NCBI GenBank assembly: GCA_013314865.1
Contig: JABUEV010000075.1
Span: forward strand, 1-8,770
Direction: 5' to 3'
Length of the DNA stretch: 8,770 bases
From: Bacteroidales bacterium
GTDB lineage: Bacteria; Bacteroidota; Bacteroidia; Bacteroidales; VadinHA17
Made by a program: the position numbers and the translations under genes
In this document: positions 7,520-8,770 of the stretch, piece after piece
How the letters are laid out: each line of letters opens with the position of its first letter
How positions within the stretch are numbered: the stretch's first letter is position 1
The notes under the pieces: model-generated
The model's input: only the letters and a program-made list of their open reading frames with translations
Database searches by the model: none
Told to the model about the DNA's origin: nothing

Positions 7520-8770
7520 ATGAAAAGTATAAGACTCCTTTTAACGATTTTTTTGCTGGCGTCAGTTAGCGCTTGCAGCAGCAATAAAAAACCCAAACCG
7601 CCGGTTGCTGATAAGATCCCGTTTGAGGTTTTTGATAAACGAATCGACAATTATTACTGGATGAGGTTAAGTGATGAACAAAAGGCAGCTTCTGAGCCTG
7701 ATGAACAAACTAAAAAAGTCCTTGCCTACCTTAACAGTGAAAATGAGTATACAAATGCCGTAATGAAACATACCGAACCTCTTCAGAAAAAGATTTTCGA
7801 TGAGATAGTCGGCAGGATTAAAAAGGAGGATGAATCGGTACCTTACCTTGACAACGGCTACTATTATTACACAAGGTATCTGGAGGGAAGCGAATACCCC
7901 GTATACCTGAGAAGGAAGGAATCTCCCGGTGCAAAGGAGGAAATTCTGCTGGATGTAAATAAACTTGCTGAAGGTCAGGAATTTTGCTCTGTTGCACAGG
8001 TCAGTGTCAGCAGGGATAACAAGCTTCTTGCTTTTGGAATGGATACAGTCGGCAGAAGACGATATACTATATGGTTTGTTGACCTGGAGACTGGCAGTTT
8101 TCTTCCCGATAAAATAGACAACACAACAGGGCAGGCTGAATGGGCGGCAGACAATAAAACGGTTTTCTATGTGGGCAAGGATTTTGAAACACTTAGAGCT
8201 GACAGGGTATTGCGACATAAGCTTGGTGAAAATCCTGAAGGTGATGAAACGGTTTTCTTTGAGGATGACGAAACATTCAGCGTTGACCTTCAATTGACAA
8301 AAAGCAAAAAATATATTGTCATTCAGTCAAGACAAACACTCTCAACCGAGGCAAGACTAATAGATGTAAATCAACCCTACGGGAGTATAATTGTTTTTGA
8401 ACCCCGGTCGAAAAACCACGAATATCACATAGACCATCTTGGCCGTGAATTCTTTATCAGAACAAATGCTGACGGAGCGTCAAACTTTAAATTAATGAAG
8501 ACCGAAGAAGGCAGAACCGGCAAAGAGTACTGGAAAGATGTCATTCCTCACCGCAGTGATGTTCTGCTTGAAAATTTTGAACTCTTCCATGATTACCTTG
8601 TTGCATCAGAGCGCATCAAAGGTCTTCCTAACCTCAGAATAATAAGTCTGAAAGGAGCCGGGGAACACTATCTTGATTTTGGAGAAGAAACATATACAGC
8701 CTCAATAAATGTAAATCCCAATGCCGGCACAGAGATCCTTAGATATAGCTACACCTCTCTTACAACACCG
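7520..8770 (+). CDS. S9 family peptidase, oligopeptidase B-like lipoprotein (C-terminus cut by window edge)
   Basis: An open frame from ATG 7520 runs to the window end, giving 417 codons without a stop. The first residues form a lipoprotein signal: MKSIR, a hydrophobic stretch, then the lipobox VSAC with lipidated Cys19, followed by SSNKKPKPP. The protein is therefore expected to be membrane-anchored in the envelope. The mature part resembles the N-terminal region and beta-propeller of peptidase family S9A (oligopeptidase B / protease II): DNYYWMR, VLAYLNSENEYT, the MKHTEPLQKKIFDEIVGRIK helix, GYYYYTR and EYPVYLRR, then propeller blades with SRDNKLLAFGMDTVGRR and AEWAADNKTVFY. Such enzymes cleave short peptides, often after basic residues. 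The alpha/beta-hydrolase domain with the Ser-Asp-His triad lies beyond the window, so activity cannot be verified. The gene lies 61 bases downstream of tex, with no clear terminator or TAnnTTTG box between. It may be the last gene of the operon or independently transcribed. Confidence 0.9.
   Translation, partial: MKSIRLLLTIFLLASVSACSSNKKPKPPVADKIPFEVFDKRIDNYYWMRLSDEQKAASEPDEQTKKVLAYLNSENEYTNAVMKHTEPLQKKIFDEIVGRIKKEDESVPYLDNGYYYYTRYLEGSEYPVYLRRKESPGAKEEILLDVNKLAEGQEFCSVAQVSVSRDNKLLAFGMDTVGRRRYTIWFVDLETGSFLPDKIDNTTGQAEWAADNKTVFYVGKDFETLRADRVLRHKLGENPEGDETVFFEDDETFSVDLQLTKSKKYIVIQSRQTLSTEARLIDVNQPYGSIIVFEPRSKNHEYHIDHLGREFFIRTNADGASNFKLMKTEEGRTGKEYWKDVIPHRSDVLLENFELFHDYLVASERIKGLPNLRIISLKGAGEHYLDFGEETYTASINVNPNAGTEILRYSYTSLTTP

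Noticed and set aside
7667..8293. A 208-residue open frame on the minus strand
   Set aside because: It lies wholly antisense to the S9 peptidase, whose plus-strand frame shows clear family motifs. The minus-strand product has no recognisable domain and an odd composition rich in F, I, S and C.

Overview
The window looks like chromosomal DNA from a Bacteroidota bacterium, probably an environmental or gut Bacteroidales-type lineage. The evidence is a Bacteroidota-style -7 promoter element (TAnnTTTG), weak Shine-Dalgarno signals, a DUF5063 gene next to a DEDD exonuclease, a GH106-type glycoside hydrolase and a 3-keto-disaccharide hydrolase (DUF1080) remnant. Base composition is moderately AT-rich, and the intergenic stretch is much more so. 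No phage, transposase, CRISPR array, tRNA or rRNA gene was seen.

Left part (1 to about 2613, minus strand): a glycan-degradation fragment. The N-terminal 750 residues of a secreted GH106-like alpha-L-rhamnosidase run off the left edge. Just upstream on the same strand lies the C-terminal half of a DUF1080 domain whose N-terminal half is missing, so it appears to be a decayed gene. A divergent, AT-rich intergenic region (about 2614-2894) follows. It holds small palindromes and the likely promoter of the next operon.

Middle part (2895-7458, plus strand): a compact housekeeping cluster of four genes. They are a DUF5063 protein, a DEDDy 3'-5' exonuclease overlapping it by 14 bases, an RlmI-type PUA plus SAM-dependent rRNA methyltransferase starting at TTG, and the Tex S1 RNA-binding protein. 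Tight spacing (14-base overlap, then gaps of 37 and 5 bases) suggests one transcription unit. Three of the four proteins act on or bind RNA or nucleic acid, so DUF5063 may have a role in RNA metabolism by association.

Right part (7520 to the end, plus strand): the N-terminal 417 residues of a lipoprotein S9 (oligopeptidase B / prolyl oligopeptidase family) peptidase. It contains the beta-propeller portion, and the catalytic domain lies beyond the window.

Nothing here is convincingly a new defence or mobile system. The points most worth following are the truncated DUF1080 gene beside an intact GH106 gene, and the DUF5063-exonuclease overlap within an RNA-related operon.
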